Below are positions 13,733-22,474 of a stretch of 35,681 bases of DNA, in pieces. Origin of the DNA: PNNG01 sp964577055. GTDB taxonomy: Bacteria > Bacteroidota > Bacteroidia > UBA7662. The stretch spans positions 1 through 35,681 of the forward strand of contig CAZNWC010000017.1 of assembly GCA_964577055.1 (NCBI GenBank). Direction: 5' to 3'. The position numbers were made by a program, and so were the translations under genes. The first letter of the stretch is position 1. The number at the start of each line of letters is the position of its first letter. Below the pieces are notes generated by a model that did not search any database, was not told the DNA's origin, and worked only from the letters and a program-made list of their open reading frames with translations.

Positions 13733-15565
13733 TTATTCGTAAAAGGCCCAGGTGATACCGAAACGAAAAGCGCGGCTGTACATGGGGTACAAAGGCACTG
13801 TGTAGAAGTTGGGCGCCGGGAAACCTTGGTTGGCGTGTTCAAACTTCACAAATACCCGGGTCCGCTTCACCTTGATGGCGGCAAACAGGTCGAAAAGCGG
13901 ATGGTTGCCGGCTTGAAGGGTGTCTTGCAGCACAAATTGGCCAATTTCGGGCCGGAAACCCGGTGCAAAATAGGCCGTATGGAAGCGAAAATCGGTGCCC
14001 AATTGCAATTCCCATCCGGCTTTGAAGTGGTGGTTGATGCTGAGTACATCCTGACTGAAAAAACGGGGCGCACGCAGCGGTCCCCCTTGTTCGAGCCACT
14101 GCCAGCCATGGTGCAGGTCGAGCCTGAATTTCCACCAACGCAAGCTGCTTTGGTAGCTCAGTTGCTGCAAGCGGTAGCTGGCCGGGTCCTGTTGTACTTG
14201 ACCTTGGGCATCCCAATACACCCAATTGGCCAAGCTGGCATGGCGGTACAGGAGCTTTCCAATGGGCAAGTGCAGTTGTGCAAATACTGCATCTTCACGT
14301 ACGGCCTCCCAATTTTGGTTCCATTGCTGGTACAAACCGGTGAACTGTTGGGCTGCCATGCCCGGATTTTGGGTTTGGCGGAGCATGCCCAGCACGAATC
14401 CCGTTTTTTCGTTCAGCCAATAAGCAGCGGTGATTTCGGCCTTTCCCGTATTGTTTTGCAGCACCTGATACAATCCCCGGGCATAGTGGCCTTTGACTTG
14501 CCAGGCACCAGCGCGCAACTTTACCCGGGCATCGGCCCAAAGGAGCTGTTGGTACAGCCACTCGGCTCCGTTCCGTACATTGCCGAGGCTGTGGTGCAGG
14601 GCTACTTGCCACTGCCAACGGCCGAAGGGTGCCAAACTTTGCAGTCCCAGGCTGTTCTGCAGGTGGCGGAACCCGTTGGAGTCGGGACCAGCCACTGGCG
14701 TTAAGCGTGCACCAGGGTAATAGCCTGTATTGTTGGTATTGGGATCGGTGTAGTTGAAATATTGCCGTTGGTACGATACCGTATGAAAAGCGCCCATGCC
14801 TGTAAAACTGCTATCGGCCCCGCACAAACGGTACTGCTGATGCAACCACAAGCTGCGGTTGTTGGCGCGCATCCCGGCGTTATTGAGGTTTACCGGCACA
14901 CCCAAGGGAGCCACAAATAGTCCTTCTTCAAACAAGCGACCCGGCACCACTCCTCCATTTTGTTCGTTTGCGTGGTTGTTGGTGATGTATTGCACATGGG
15001 CGGCATAACGTTTGCCAGGGGCGACCATGCTTCCGAAAAAGCGGAAATTTTTGTTGTTGGTGGCTTCGTTGGCGTACCAGCCATCGCTGCTCAGCAGCCT
15101 GTATTCGGCACCGATGTTCACGGTTTTGCCGATGTTTTGGGTGTGAAACAGCCGAAAAGCTTGTTGGTTGTTCCCGCCTCCCGAGCTGAAATCGAAGCTG
15201 GTGAGGGGTTTATTCACCCGCCAGAAACGGGCATTTTCGGGGGTAAAATCGTACAAGGCAAAGGCATCGAAGCCGCTGCTGAAGGGCCTGAAATCGCCAG
15301 TGCTGAGCATCAGCGGCCGGGCAGCCGAACCAACCACCCCTAGATGGGCCCAAGCCGAGCTGCCACTCACCGGATCGTACTGCCACACCCGGTGCAAGGC
15401 CGTATCGGGCTTTTGGTAAAAGGTGGTATCAAATCCAAAATCTGCCAACTGGTAGGCATGCAAAACCATGCTTTTTTCGAGCAAAGCTGAACTATCGACC
15501 TGAGCAGCTGCCCCGCCGGCGGCCAGGCTGCAAAGAACCAGGAAAAGTTTGCGCACAGGCTTCAC
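13733..15565 (-). CDS. Putative porin (Porin_10-like outer membrane beta-barrel)
   Basis: A 610-residue exported protein with signal peptide MKPVRKLFLVLCSLAAGGAAAQ. The body shows alternating amphipathic strands with aromatic girdle residues, and it ends in Phe-Tyr-Glu (GITWAFYE), all consistent with an outer membrane beta-barrel. Segments such as PLTSFDFSSGGGNNQQAF, QNIGKTVNIGAEYRLL and KVKRTRVFVKFEHANQG match the Bacteroidota 'putative porin' family. The substrate is unknown. Its ATG overlaps the end of the purine nucleoside phosphorylase gene by four bases, making it the last gene of the lpxK operon. The envelope theme fits lpxK; any link with nucleoside uptake is only suggestive. Confidence 0.87.
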   Translation of the reverse strand: MKPVRKLFLVLCSLAAGGAAAQVDSSALLEKSMVLHAYQLADFGFDTTFYQKPDTALHRVWQYDPVSGSSAWAHLGVVGSAARPLMLSTGDFRPFSSGFDAFALYDFTPENARFWRVNKPLTSFDFSSGGGNNQQAFRLFHTQNIGKTVNIGAEYRLLSSDGWYANEATNNKNFRFFGSMVAPGKRYAAHVQYITNNHANEQNGGVVPGRLFEEGLFVAPLGVPVNLNNAGMRANNRSLWLHQQYRLCGADSSFTGMGAFHTVSYQRQYFNYTDPNTNNTGYYPGARLTPVAGPDSNGFRHLQNSLGLQSLAPFGRWQWQVALHHSLGNVRNGAEWLYQQLLWADARVKLRAGAWQVKGHYARGLYQVLQNNTGKAEITAAYWLNEKTGFVLGMLRQTQNPGMAAQQFTGLYQQWNQNWEAVREDAVFAQLHLPIGKLLYRHASLANWVYWDAQGQVQQDPASYRLQQLSYQSSLRWWKFRLDLHHGWQWLEQGGPLRAPRFFSQDVLSINHHFKAGWELQLGTDFRFHTAYFAPGFRPEIGQFVLQDTLQAGNHPLFDLFAAIKVKRTRVFVKFEHANQGFPAPNFYTVPLYPMYSRAFRFGITWAFYE

Positions 15566-16374
15566 AAGCTGCCAACAAGTTCGCTGATGATATGGGTCAT
15601 GTGTGGCTCGGCCTTGTGTGCTGCTTCCACAATGCTTTCAATGGTTACTTTTTCGGGTTCTTCTGGAAAACCCTCGTCCGTGATCACAGAAATGGCAAAA
15701 CAAGGAATGCCCATCTGGCGTGCCACAACCACTTCGGGCACAGTGCTCATGCCCACGGCATCGCCACCAATGCGGCGGAGGTATTCATATTCAGCGGGCG
15801 TTTCAAGCGATGGGCCCTGCACAGCAGCATATACGCCTGTGTGTACCTTGATGTTGTCGCGCGCGGCAATGGCCAGGGCTTTGTCAATCAGTTGCAAGTC
15901 ATAGGGCTCGTTCATTTGCGGGAAACGCGGACCAAACTCTGGCAAGTGCATGCCCCTGAGTGGATGCTCGGGCAAGAGGTTGATGTGGTCGCGCAGGATC
16001 ATGAGTTCCGAAATTTTGATGGTTGGATTTAATCCTCCCGATGCATTCGATACAAACAGTGCCTCAATGCCCAGGTATTTCATCACGCGAACGGGGAAGG
16101 TTACCTGCTGCATGCTGTATCCTTCGTAATAGTGAAAACGACCTTGCATCACCACTACTTCCTGTCCGTTGAGCTTACCGAAAATCAAACGCCCACGGTG
16201 GCTTTCGGTAGTACTGATCGGAAAATTGGGGATTTGTGTGTAAATGAACTGGTGACGCACCTGTACTTCGTTTACCAATGAACCCAATCCCGTACCCAAA
16301 ATAATGCCTACCCGCGGACGTACCGTAATTCGTTCGCTTAAAAAATCAACGGTTTCTTTGATACTGCTTAACAT
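15562..16374 (-). CDS. punA: Purine-nucleoside phosphorylase
   Basis: A 270-residue trimeric-type PNP that phosphorolyses purine (deoxy)nucleosides to base and (deoxy)ribose-1-phosphate. Visible landmarks are ILGTGLGSLVNEV (phosphate loop), the His of STTESHRGRLIFG, MQGRFHYYEGYSM, SNASGGLNPT, the purine-site Glu of YAAVQGPSLETPAEYEYLR, GGDAVGMSTVPEVVVAR, and the base-binding VITDEGFPEEPEKVT, where the usual Asn position reads TDEG. It is cytosolic. It overlaps lpxK by 29 bases and the porin gene by four, so all three are co-transcribed. The lpxK-PNP pairing recurs in Bacteroidota. The assignment as PunA rather than DeoD rests on the motif set. Confidence 0.94.
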   Translation of the reverse strand: MLSSIKETVDFLSERITVRPRVGIILGTGLGSLVNEVQVRHQFIYTQIPNFPISTTESHRGRLIFGKLNGQEVVVMQGRFHYYEGYSMQQVTFPVRVMKYLGIEALFVSNASGGLNPTIKISELMILRDHINLLPEHPLRGMHLPEFGPRFPQMNEPYDLQLIDKALAIAARDNIKVHTGVYAAVQGPSLETPAEYEYLRRIGGDAVGMSTVPEVVVARQMGIPCFAISVITDEGFPEEPEKVTIESIVEAAHKAEPHMTHIISELVGSL

Positions 16375-17407
16375 ACGCTTCTATCGTCTGAATAAATATA
16401 CCCCGGTCTTGTTCGTCAAAGCCAATTTCTATAGGCAAGTACGCCAATGGGATTTGTTTTTCTACAAACCAATCGGCATGCTCCCGGAGTTTTACAAAAT
16501 CTTTTTCGGTGGTCAATACCACTTTTTTAACCCCGTCCAAGGCCTTGAATTGTTGCTCTATCTGATCGAGTTGTTTGTTGCCATAGTCTTGGTGGTCGGC
16601 ATAGGCAATGTGTACATACGACATCCGTTTGCGGTCGAGCATATCGGTGAGCGACTGCGCATTGGCAATGCCGGTTACCAGCACAAGGTGTTGGTCGGTT
16701 TTTAGATTTTCTTCGACAAATGGTTCGAGGTACACAGGGTTGCCATAGCGGATATGCGAAAAAATGACCTGCTGATGGGCGGCGGCATTAACCTTGGTGT
16801 AAACGTACTTTTTGTCGTACACATTTACGTGGTAGGGCGCTTTGGTGAAAATAATCAAATCGGCCCTGCGGTATGCATTTTTGTGTTCACGCAGTTTGCC
16901 TGCCGGTAAAAGTTGGTCACTGTAAAAGGGTTCGCTGTAATCGCTCAACAGAATGTTTAAACCTGCCTTCACCTTGCGGTGTTGAAAGGCATCATCGAGT
17001 ACAACGGCTGATAAAAAAGCATTGTGCTCCAGCAACTTTTCAATGCCCGTTTTGCGGTCTTCGCACACAGCCACCTGCACATCGGGCAATTTGAGGTGCA
17101 TTTGGAAGGGTTCATCGCCCAAGGTGCTGGCATTGTCGGTTTCACCGGCCAACCGAAAGCCTTTGGTTTTGCGTTTGTAGCCACGGCTTAAAATGGCGAC
17201 AGAGGGAAAAGCTTCGGCCAACATGGCGGCCACCAGCTCGGTATGAGGCGTTTTGCCCGTTCCGCCTACGCTGAGGTTGCCAATTTTCACCACGGCCAAA
17301 TCGAAACCATAACTTTTGAAAATGCCCATGTCATAGCACGCATTGCGCACAGCCACAACCAGGCCATACAGCCAAGCCAACGGAAGCAACCAATACCTTT
17401 TCACCAT
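16346..17407 (-). CDS. lpxK: Tetraacyldisaccharide 4'-kinase
   Basis: LpxK phosphorylates the 4' position of the lipid A disaccharide at the inner membrane, the sixth Raetz-pathway step. The 353-residue protein has an N-terminal membrane-associated helix (LPLAWLYGLVVAVRNACYD), the Walker A motif KIGNLSVGGTGKTPHTE, the ILSRGYKRKTKGF block, GDEPFQMHLKLPDVQVAVCEDR, the VVLDDAFQHRKV block with DDxxQH, and TTEKDFVKL near the C-terminus, all expected. It is the first gene of the minus-strand operon and lies 106 bases from the divergently transcribed nif3-like gene. A TAGTTTCG box at 17422-17429 could be its promoter but is one base off consensus. Confidence 0.95.
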   Translation of the reverse strand: MVKRYWLLPLAWLYGLVVAVRNACYDMGIFKSYGFDLAVVKIGNLSVGGTGKTPHTELVAAMLAEAFPSVAILSRGYKRKTKGFRLAGETDNASTLGDEPFQMHLKLPDVQVAVCEDRKTGIEKLLEHNAFLSAVVLDDAFQHRKVKAGLNILLSDYSEPFYSDQLLPAGKLREHKNAYRRADLIIFTKAPYHVNVYDKKYVYTKVNAAAHQQVIFSHIRYGNPVYLEPFVEENLKTDQHLVLVTGIANAQSLTDMLDRKRMSYVHIAYADHQDYGNKQLDQIEQQFKALDGVKKVVLTTEKDFVKLREHADWFVEKQIPLAYLPIEIGFDEQDRGIFIQTIEAYVKQYQRNR

Positions 17408-17477
17408 AGACGAATAGCCAACGAAACTAAAGAATTATTTTCAGAATACCTGATGTGCATGTCCAAATGCACGGTTG

Positions 17478-17509
17478 TTGGTGCAACACCCCCGCGACCT
17501 GTATATTTA
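17478..17509 (+). promoter_or_regulatory. Promoter of the nif3-like/zinc-ribbon genes
   Basis: TTG at 17478-17480, 21 bases, then TATATTTA (17502-17509), one base off TAnnTTTG. Four bases remain before ATG 17514, again predicting a leaderless transcript. The region 17408-17513 is the shared spacer with the divergent lpxK. Confidence 0.55.
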
Positions 17510-17513
17510 CCCC

Positions 17514-18617
17514 ATGCAATCAACCACGAGGCTAAACGACCTTTGCCGCCTGCTCGAAGCTTGGGCGCCACTTGCTTTGCAAGAAGACTATGACAATGCC
17601 GGCTTATTGGTTGGCGACCGCCACCAGGCTGTTGCCGGGGTGCTGGTGAGTCTCGACCTCACCGAAGCCGTGATCGACGAAGCTCTCGCCCGGGGATGCA
17701 ACGTGGTGGTGAGCCACCATCCCATCATTTTTGGCAAGCTCAAGCGGCTTACCGAAAGCAATTATGTGGAACGTTGTGTGGCCAAAGCCATCCGCGCAGG
17801 CGTGGCTTTGTACGCCATCCACACCAACCTCGACCACCTGCAGGCCGGGGTGAGCGCACGCATGGCCGCCGAACTGCAATTGGTGAATGGACGGGTGCTG
17901 CAACCCAAAAAAGGCATCTTGCGCAATTTGATCACTTTTGTGCCCAACGCCCAACTCGAAGCGGTGCGCGAGGCTTTGTTTGCTGCAGGAGCCGGCCACA
18001 TTGGCAAATATGCCAAAGCCAGTTTTGGCAGCACCGGCACGGGCACCTTTTTGCCTAGCGAGGAAAGCAATCCCTTCAGTGGCGAAAAAGGAGTGATGCA
18101 ATACGAGCCCGAAACCCGTCTCGAATTGCTTTACCCCATTTGGCGCGAATCGGCAATACTCGAGGCGCTTTTTAACACCCATCCCTACGAGGAAGTCGCC
18201 TACGACCTCATTCCCCTGGCCAATGCCACCACCGATTTTGGGGCGGGCTACCTCGCAGAATTGCCACAACCCATGCCAGCCCAGGCGTTTTTGGAGTTGC
18301 TCAAAAGCCGGTTCGGCGGCATGATCCGGTACACCGAATTGCCCCAAACACCCGTGCAAAAAATTGCGCTTTGTGGCGGATCGGGCTCCTTTTTGCTACC
18401 CGATGCGCTCCGTGCCGGGGCCGATGTGCTCGTCACCGCCGACTTCAAATACCACCAGTTTTTTGATGCTGACAACCGCATTTTGATTGCAGACTTGGGA
18501 CATTACGAAACCGAACAGTATACGAAGGATTTAATAGCGAATTATTTAAGCGAAAAATTCACTACATTTGCGGTCTTAATTTCGGAAACGAAAACCAATC
18601 CAGTCAACTACTTATAA
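17514..18617 (+). CDS. Nif3-like dinuclear metal center protein
   Basis: A 367-residue member of the Nif3/YbgI/YqfO family, toroidal hexamers with a two-metal site. Metal-ligand motifs are NVVVSHHPIIFGKLKRL near residue 66, YAIHTNLDH near residue 102, and DLGHYETEQY near the C-terminus. A PII/CutA-like insertion sits between the halves (about residues 138-238, with LRNLITFVPNAQLEAVREAL and FNTHPYEEVAYDLIPL), as in the YqfO type. The function is debated: GTP cyclohydrolase-like activity has been proposed but is not settled. The frame is open to 17475, but that start would lie upstream of the -7 box. The C4 zinc-ribbon gene begins five bases after the stop, a pairing often seen in Bacteroidota. 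Confidence 0.9.
   Translation: MQSTTRLNDLCRLLEAWAPLALQEDYDNAGLLVGDRHQAVAGVLVSLDLTEAVIDEALARGCNVVVSHHPIIFGKLKRLTESNYVERCVAKAIRAGVALYAIHTNLDHLQAGVSARMAAELQLVNGRVLQPKKGILRNLITFVPNAQLEAVREALFAAGAGHIGKYAKASFGSTGTGTFLPSEESNPFSGEKGVMQYEPETRLELLYPIWRESAILEALFNTHPYEEVAYDLIPLANATTDFGAGYLAELPQPMPAQAFLELLKSRFGGMIRYTELPQTPVQKIALCGGSGSFLLPDALRAGADVLVTADFKYHQFFDADNRILIADLGHYETEQYTKDLIANYLSEKFTTFAVLISETKTNPVNYL
18563..18570 (+). promoter_or_regulatory. -7 box TACATTTG inside the end of the nif3-like gene
   Basis: An exact TAnnTTTG lies 52 bases before the zinc-ribbon ATG, within the last codons of the upstream gene. No TTTG is visible at the right upstream spacing. It could give separate expression of the zinc-ribbon gene. 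Confidence 0.4.
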
Positions 18618-18622
18618 GCAGC

Positions 18623-19360
18623 ATGGAAAGCACCATTGAACAAAAACTCCGCTCGCTATACCAACTTCAGCAAATCGATTCCAAAATCGACCAGTTGCGC
18701 ACCTTGCGCGGTGAGTTGCCCATGGAAGTGAAAGACCTTGAAGACGAAATTGCAGGTCTCGAAACCCGCCTCGAAAAATTCAACGAAGATTTGGTTGGAT
18801 TGAAGAAACTCATCGCCGAGAAGCAAGCGTTCATCAAGGATGCCAATGCCCTCAAAGCCAAATATGAGCAGCAATTGATGGGTGTGAAAAACAGCCGCGA
18901 GTACGATGCGCTGTCGAAAGAAGTAGAAATTCAGGGTTTGGAAATCCAAATTGCCGAGAAAAAAATCCGCGAATTCAACGTGCAAATCGATCAGCGCAGC
19001 CAAGAGTTGCAGCGTTTGAGCGATGAAATGGCTGGTCGTAAGAAAGACCTCGACAACAAGAAGTCGGAGCTTAACAGCATCATTGCCGAAACCGAAAAAG
19101 AAGAACAAGATTTGTTGTGTTCTTCGGAAAAAGCCCGCAAAAACATTGAAGACCGTTTGTTAACGGCCTATACGCGCATTCGCAGCAATTCACGCAACGG
19201 CTTGGCTGTGGTAACCGTACAGCGCGATGCTTGTGGTGGTTGCTTCAACCAAATCCCACCCCAGCGCCAAATGGATATCCGCACCCGCAAGCGGATTGCG
19301 ATTTGTGAACACTGTGGCCGCATCTTGGTAGATGCCGACATCAATGCGGTGGAAGCCTAA
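18623..19360 (+). CDS. C4-type zinc ribbon protein with N-terminal coiled coil
   Basis: A 245-residue cytosolic protein. Residues about 10-180 form a long antiparallel coiled coil rich in Glu, Lys and Leu (for example LETRLEKFNEDLVGLKKLI). The C-terminus is a zinc ribbon with CGGC (residues about 204-207) and CEHC, separated by a basic linker (QRQMDIRTRKR). This is the DUF164/CT398-like family, of which some members bind RNA or the RNA polymerase sigma-54 machinery in Chlamydia. Its role in Bacteroidota is unknown. The gene follows the nif3-like gene by five bases and is ended by a strong terminator. Confidence 0.88.
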   Translation: MESTIEQKLRSLYQLQQIDSKIDQLRTLRGELPMEVKDLEDEIAGLETRLEKFNEDLVGLKKLIAEKQAFIKDANALKAKYEQQLMGVKNSREYDALSKEVEIQGLEIQIAEKKIREFNVQIDQRSQELQRLSDEMAGRKKDLDNKKSELNSIIAETEKEEQDLLCSSEKARKNIEDRLLTAYTRIRSNSRNGLAVVTVQRDACGGCFNQIPPQRQMDIRTRKRIAICEHCGRILVDADINAVEA

Positions 19361-19376
19361 GCCATCGCAGCAAATC

Positions 19377-19412
19377 AAAAAAGCCGCTCTGATTTTCAGT
19401 GCGGCTTTTTTT
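19377..19412 (+). terminator. Rho-independent terminator after the zinc-ribbon gene
   Basis: A hairpin with outer stem AAAAAGCCGC / GCGGCTTTTT and inner stem CTGA/TCAG across a small T-T mismatch is followed by seven or more T (19406 on). It also reads as a hairpin on the minus strand and could serve the convergent gene at 19424. Confidence 0.85.
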
Positions 19413-19423
19413 GTGCATGGCGA

Positions 19424-19930
19424 TTAGCGCCAGCGGTAGCGTACCGACAAGCCGGCCGAGCTGTAGGCAAAGCCCGTTCCGCCAAGGATGTTCAGGGCAG
19501 GTTTCCAGTCGAGCGATAGGTTGATAGGCGCGCCAGGAAAATTGTACTGAGCACCCAAAGCAAAATCGACCCCGATGCCCACGTTAGAGCCTACGGCGAC
19601 CCAGCCCGGTCGTACACGGTAGACCGACCGATAACTCCACAGGTGACCACCTGCACCGGCATACCAGTCTAATCCTGGCAAATCGGCCGTAATGGGCTTG
19701 TGGAAAAAGTGGTACAATACTGTAACTCCCTGAAACCACTCGCTCAAGTGCAAGATGCCTTCGTAAGCTACTGCACCTGCGTGGTGTTTGATGGTGATGC
19801 CAGCATCGGGGCCCAGACGCAAACCGGCACTGGTGCCGCCTGAGCGACTGTAGCCCTGTGCAGCAGCTTGTTGCAAGCTACCGCAAACAAGCAGCAGTAC
19901 AAATACAGAGGTGGTGTTTTTTAGTTTCAT
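19424..19930 (-). CDS. Small outer membrane beta-barrel-like protein
   Basis: A 168-residue exported protein. The signal peptide MKLKNTTSVFVLLLVCGS ends in the AxA-like QAAAQ near residue 24. The mature part alternates hydrophobic residues with Gly and aromatics (GLDWYAGAGGHLWSYR, NVGIGVDFALGAQYNF, AGLSVRYRWR), and its C-terminus, VRYRWR, fits a beta-barrel. An in-frame ATG at 19972 would add residues in front of the signal peptide, so 19930 is preferred. A GATATTTG box lies 22 bases upstream. It resembles small outer membrane beta-barrel proteins of Bacteroidota. The ligand is unknown. Confidence 0.65.
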   Translation of the reverse strand: MKLKNTTSVFVLLLVCGSLQQAAAQGYSRSGGTSAGLRLGPDAGITIKHHAGAVAYEGILHLSEWFQGVTVLYHFFHKPITADLPGLDWYAGAGGHLWSYRSVYRVRPGWVAVGSNVGIGVDFALGAQYNFPGAPINLSLDWKPALNILGGTGFAYSSAGLSVRYRWR

Positions 19931-20073
19931 GCTATCGGGTTTTGTAGAAGTACAAATATCGTGAAGTTTCAAGCGGCATGGGTGAAAATAAACAGACCTT
20001 ATCCGTCAACAGCAGCTCTTGCTTTTCTGCTGTTTTTGGGATAGCTGGACCTGCCTTAATCGACCATGACTGG

Positions 20074-21459
20074 TTACTTGCGGCTAAAACGGCAGATGGC
20101 CCATGTGAGTAAATAGGCCAAAACTGAGCTGCCCAAGCCCCAAATGAGGGAAGGATAAACCGATGAAATGAAGTATGCAGGAATCAGCCAGCCCACAAAG
20201 CCCAACACCATGGCAGCAATGGCCGGCCAGCGGCTGCAATAGGCAGGCCAAAAAACAGCCACGGTCATGGGGACGAACAAGGTCACCAAGCCAAGCACGC
20301 TGGCCTCTCCAACGAGTGAATAAATGTCGTTGCGGAGCATGGCCATGAGGCACCCGGCCAGCGCCATGAGTACTACGGCTATTCGGAGCAGCAATAAAAA
20401 CTGTCGATCGGTCAATTGGCGTGGCCAAAGAGGCTTCACCAGATTTTCGCTCAATATACTTGCTGGCGCCAGCATGGCACCTGAACAAGTACTGAAAATG
20501 GCCGAAAGCAAGGCGCCAAAAAAGAGCACCTGAACCCCCAGGGGCATATGGGCCAGCATCACCTGGGGCAGCACCTGTTGCATATCGCCCACGAGGAGTT
20601 GCGGATACAATACCCGCGCCGCCATCACAATCAACAAGGGCAGGATGGCGATGCAGAGGTACAAAACACCCCCCAGGTAAAAGGAACGAACAGCTACTTT
20701 TTCGCTTTTACTGGCGTTCATCCGTTGAAAAATATCTTGCGATGGAATGGAGCCCAAGCCCAAGGTCATCAAGGCTGCCGCATAATGCCACCAGCCTTGC
20801 CTTTCAGCAGCCGGCATCCATTGGAAGTGGTCGGGAGGTGTATGTGCAGCAATGTTGTCGAGTCCACCTGCCTGAACCACCATCAGCCAGGCCGCCCATG
20901 CCAGCCCCGCCACGATGACGATGCTTTGTGCAAAGTCGGTGATGGAAATGGCCCACATACCGCCAGCTAGGGTGTACAGAGTGACCACAAAAGTGCTGAT
21001 GACAATGCCCTCGGTAAGGCTTAATCCGGTGAGTAATTGCAGCAACAAACCCAAGGCCACGAGTTGTGCGGCAATGTAGCCGAAAAAGGTCAACAACATA
21101 AAGCCCGATGCCATCAACTCCACCTGCCGGCCATACGCATTTCGGTACAAATCGCCGAGCGTGAGCAAGTTCATGCAGTACAACCTTCGGGCGAAAAAGG
21201 CCCCGAAGAGCATCAAACACAAAAACCCACCCAAAGGATCTTCTACAATTCCAAGCAGTCCACCTTCCAAAAAGGCCGAAGTAGCACCAAAAAGGGTTTC
21301 ACTGCCAAACCAAAGGGCAAAAAGTGCTGCAGAACTTAGAAACAATGGCAACTGTCGGTTGGCATTCACAAAGTCGGCACTGTTTTTTACCCACCGCATG
21401 GCCAAAAGGCCAATCAATACCGTACAAATCAGATAGGCAATAACAGCTACAGGCAGCAT
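20074..21459 (-). CDS. Sodium:solute symporter family protein
   Basis: A 461-residue polytopic membrane protein of the SSS family with about thirteen hydrophobic segments. The substrate/sodium-site signature MWAISITDFAQSIVIVAGLAW is present (residues about 167-187), with LWFGSETLFGATSAFLEGG in TM2 and ALLSAIFSTCSGAMLAPASI in the TM8 region. Members carry sugars, amino acids, proline, pantothenate or solutes of unknown kind. The sequence does not decide the substrate, and no catabolic gene is adjacent. It is monocistronic on the minus strand. Upstream, 21460-21679 (220 bases), holds no gene, only a short CGAACG/CGTTCG hairpin near 21476-21491 of unknown use. Confidence 0.9.
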   Translation of the reverse strand: MLPVAVIAYLICTVLIGLLAMRWVKNSADFVNANRQLPLFLSSAALFALWFGSETLFGATSAFLEGGLLGIVEDPLGGFLCLMLFGAFFARRLYCMNLLTLGDLYRNAYGRQVELMASGFMLLTFFGYIAAQLVALGLLLQLLTGLSLTEGIVISTFVVTLYTLAGGMWAISITDFAQSIVIVAGLAWAAWLMVVQAGGLDNIAAHTPPDHFQWMPAAERQGWWHYAAALMTLGLGSIPSQDIFQRMNASKSEKVAVRSFYLGGVLYLCIAILPLLIVMAARVLYPQLLVGDMQQVLPQVMLAHMPLGVQVLFFGALLSAIFSTCSGAMLAPASILSENLVKPLWPRQLTDRQFLLLLRIAVVLMALAGCLMAMLRNDIYSLVGEASVLGLVTLFVPMTVAVFWPAYCSRWPAIAAMVLGFVGWLIPAYFISSVYPSLIWGLGSSVLAYLLTWAICRFSRK

Positions 21460-21679
21460 TTCAGTCTTTTAAATGCGAACGCACCCGTTCGTTTTGCTTT
21501 AAAAACATCTTACAAATAGGGTTGTAAAAAAGCTGCAGCGCTGGCAGGTTATGGTTTTTCGGCATGGCAACCAATCGAATAACGAATCTAATGAATTTTC
21601 GTTTGTGGGCTAAAGGTTGTGTTAGACAGGATCAGATGGGTTTTTGAGCTGTTTCCAACGGCAGTATCGGCAGCAAGAT

Positions 21680-22474
21680 TTAAATCTGCGCTACCTGCGC
21701 CAACATCTCAGCATGCACCCGGGCATTGGCCGCCAAAATTTCGCGCCCGAATAAATAACCGTTACCGCCGTTAAAATCGGTAACCTTTCCACCTGCCTCG
21801 GCTACCAGCAAAGCACCTGCGGCTACATCGTAACTGTTGAGGTTGTATTCGAAATAGCCTTCAAACCGACCGCATGCCACATAGGCCAAATCGAGCGCAG
21901 CCGAACCCAAACGGCGCATGCCTTGGGTATGCTGCATGAAGTACCGTAGTACCGCGAGGTAGTTTTCAATGCGGTCGAAGGCGTAGTACGGAAAGCCGGT
22001 CGCCAGCAAAGACTGATCAAGCACGGGTACTTCCGACACCCGAATACTTTTTCCATTCAAACGCGCCCCGCCATGCTTGTATGCCGAAAAACATTCGTCG
22101 CGGTTTGATTCATAAACCACCCCCAGCAACAATTCTTCACCGGCAGCCAAGGCGATGCTGATGGAGAAAAAGGGCAAACCATGGGTAAAATTGGTGGTGC
22201 CATCCAAGGGGTCGATGATCCAGCGCAAGGCTTTGTCTTCCTGCACCACTGTTCCTTCTTCGGTAATGAAGCCGGCTTCAGGCAAGAGTTGCTGCAAGCG
22301 GGCCACGAGGCGTTCTTCCGACTGGCGGTCGACATAACTCACCAAATCGTGCACCCCTTTGTGCTCGATGTTGCCCCGGTCGAAAACAGCCAATTCTTGC
22401 CGCTGAAAAGCCGCTATTTCGCAGGCCAGCTCACAAACTTCGGATTCAAGAGAGGCTAATTGCTGTTGGGTCAT
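21680..22474 (-). CDS. Inositol monophosphatase family protein
   Basis: A 264-residue member of the IMPase/SuhB/CysQ family of Mg2+-dependent phosphatases. The metal-binding motifs are EEGT (residues about 68-71) and WIIDPLDGTTNFTHG (about 80-95). The second signature, usually WD-x-AAG, reads SYDVAAGALLVAEAGG, with Tyr for Trp, a known variation. Substrates range from inositol phosphate to 3'-phosphoadenosine phosphate. The ATG at 22474 overlaps the lnt stop as ATGA. A longer upstream frame on the minus strand is antisense-like and unsupported. It is the last gene of the pssA-led operon. A gene symbol is not assigned because the subfamily is unclear. Confidence 0.88.
   Translation of the reverse strand: MTQQQLASLESEVCELACEIAAFQRQELAVFDRGNIEHKGVHDLVSYVDRQSEERLVARLQQLLPEAGFITEEGTVVQEDKALRWIIDPLDGTTNFTHGLPFFSISIALAAGEELLLGVVYESNRDECFSAYKHGGARLNGKSIRVSEVPVLDQSLLATGFPYYAFDRIENYLAVLRYFMQHTQGMRRLGSAALDLAYVACGRFEGYFEYNLNSYDVAAGALLVAEAGGKVTDFNGGNGYLFGREILAANARVHAEMLAQVAQI

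Noticed and set aside
21476..21491. CGAACG/CGTTCG hairpin as a terminator
   Set aside because: The stem is only six pairs and the T run after it is weak; on the minus strand it would lie in the leader of the symporter gene.
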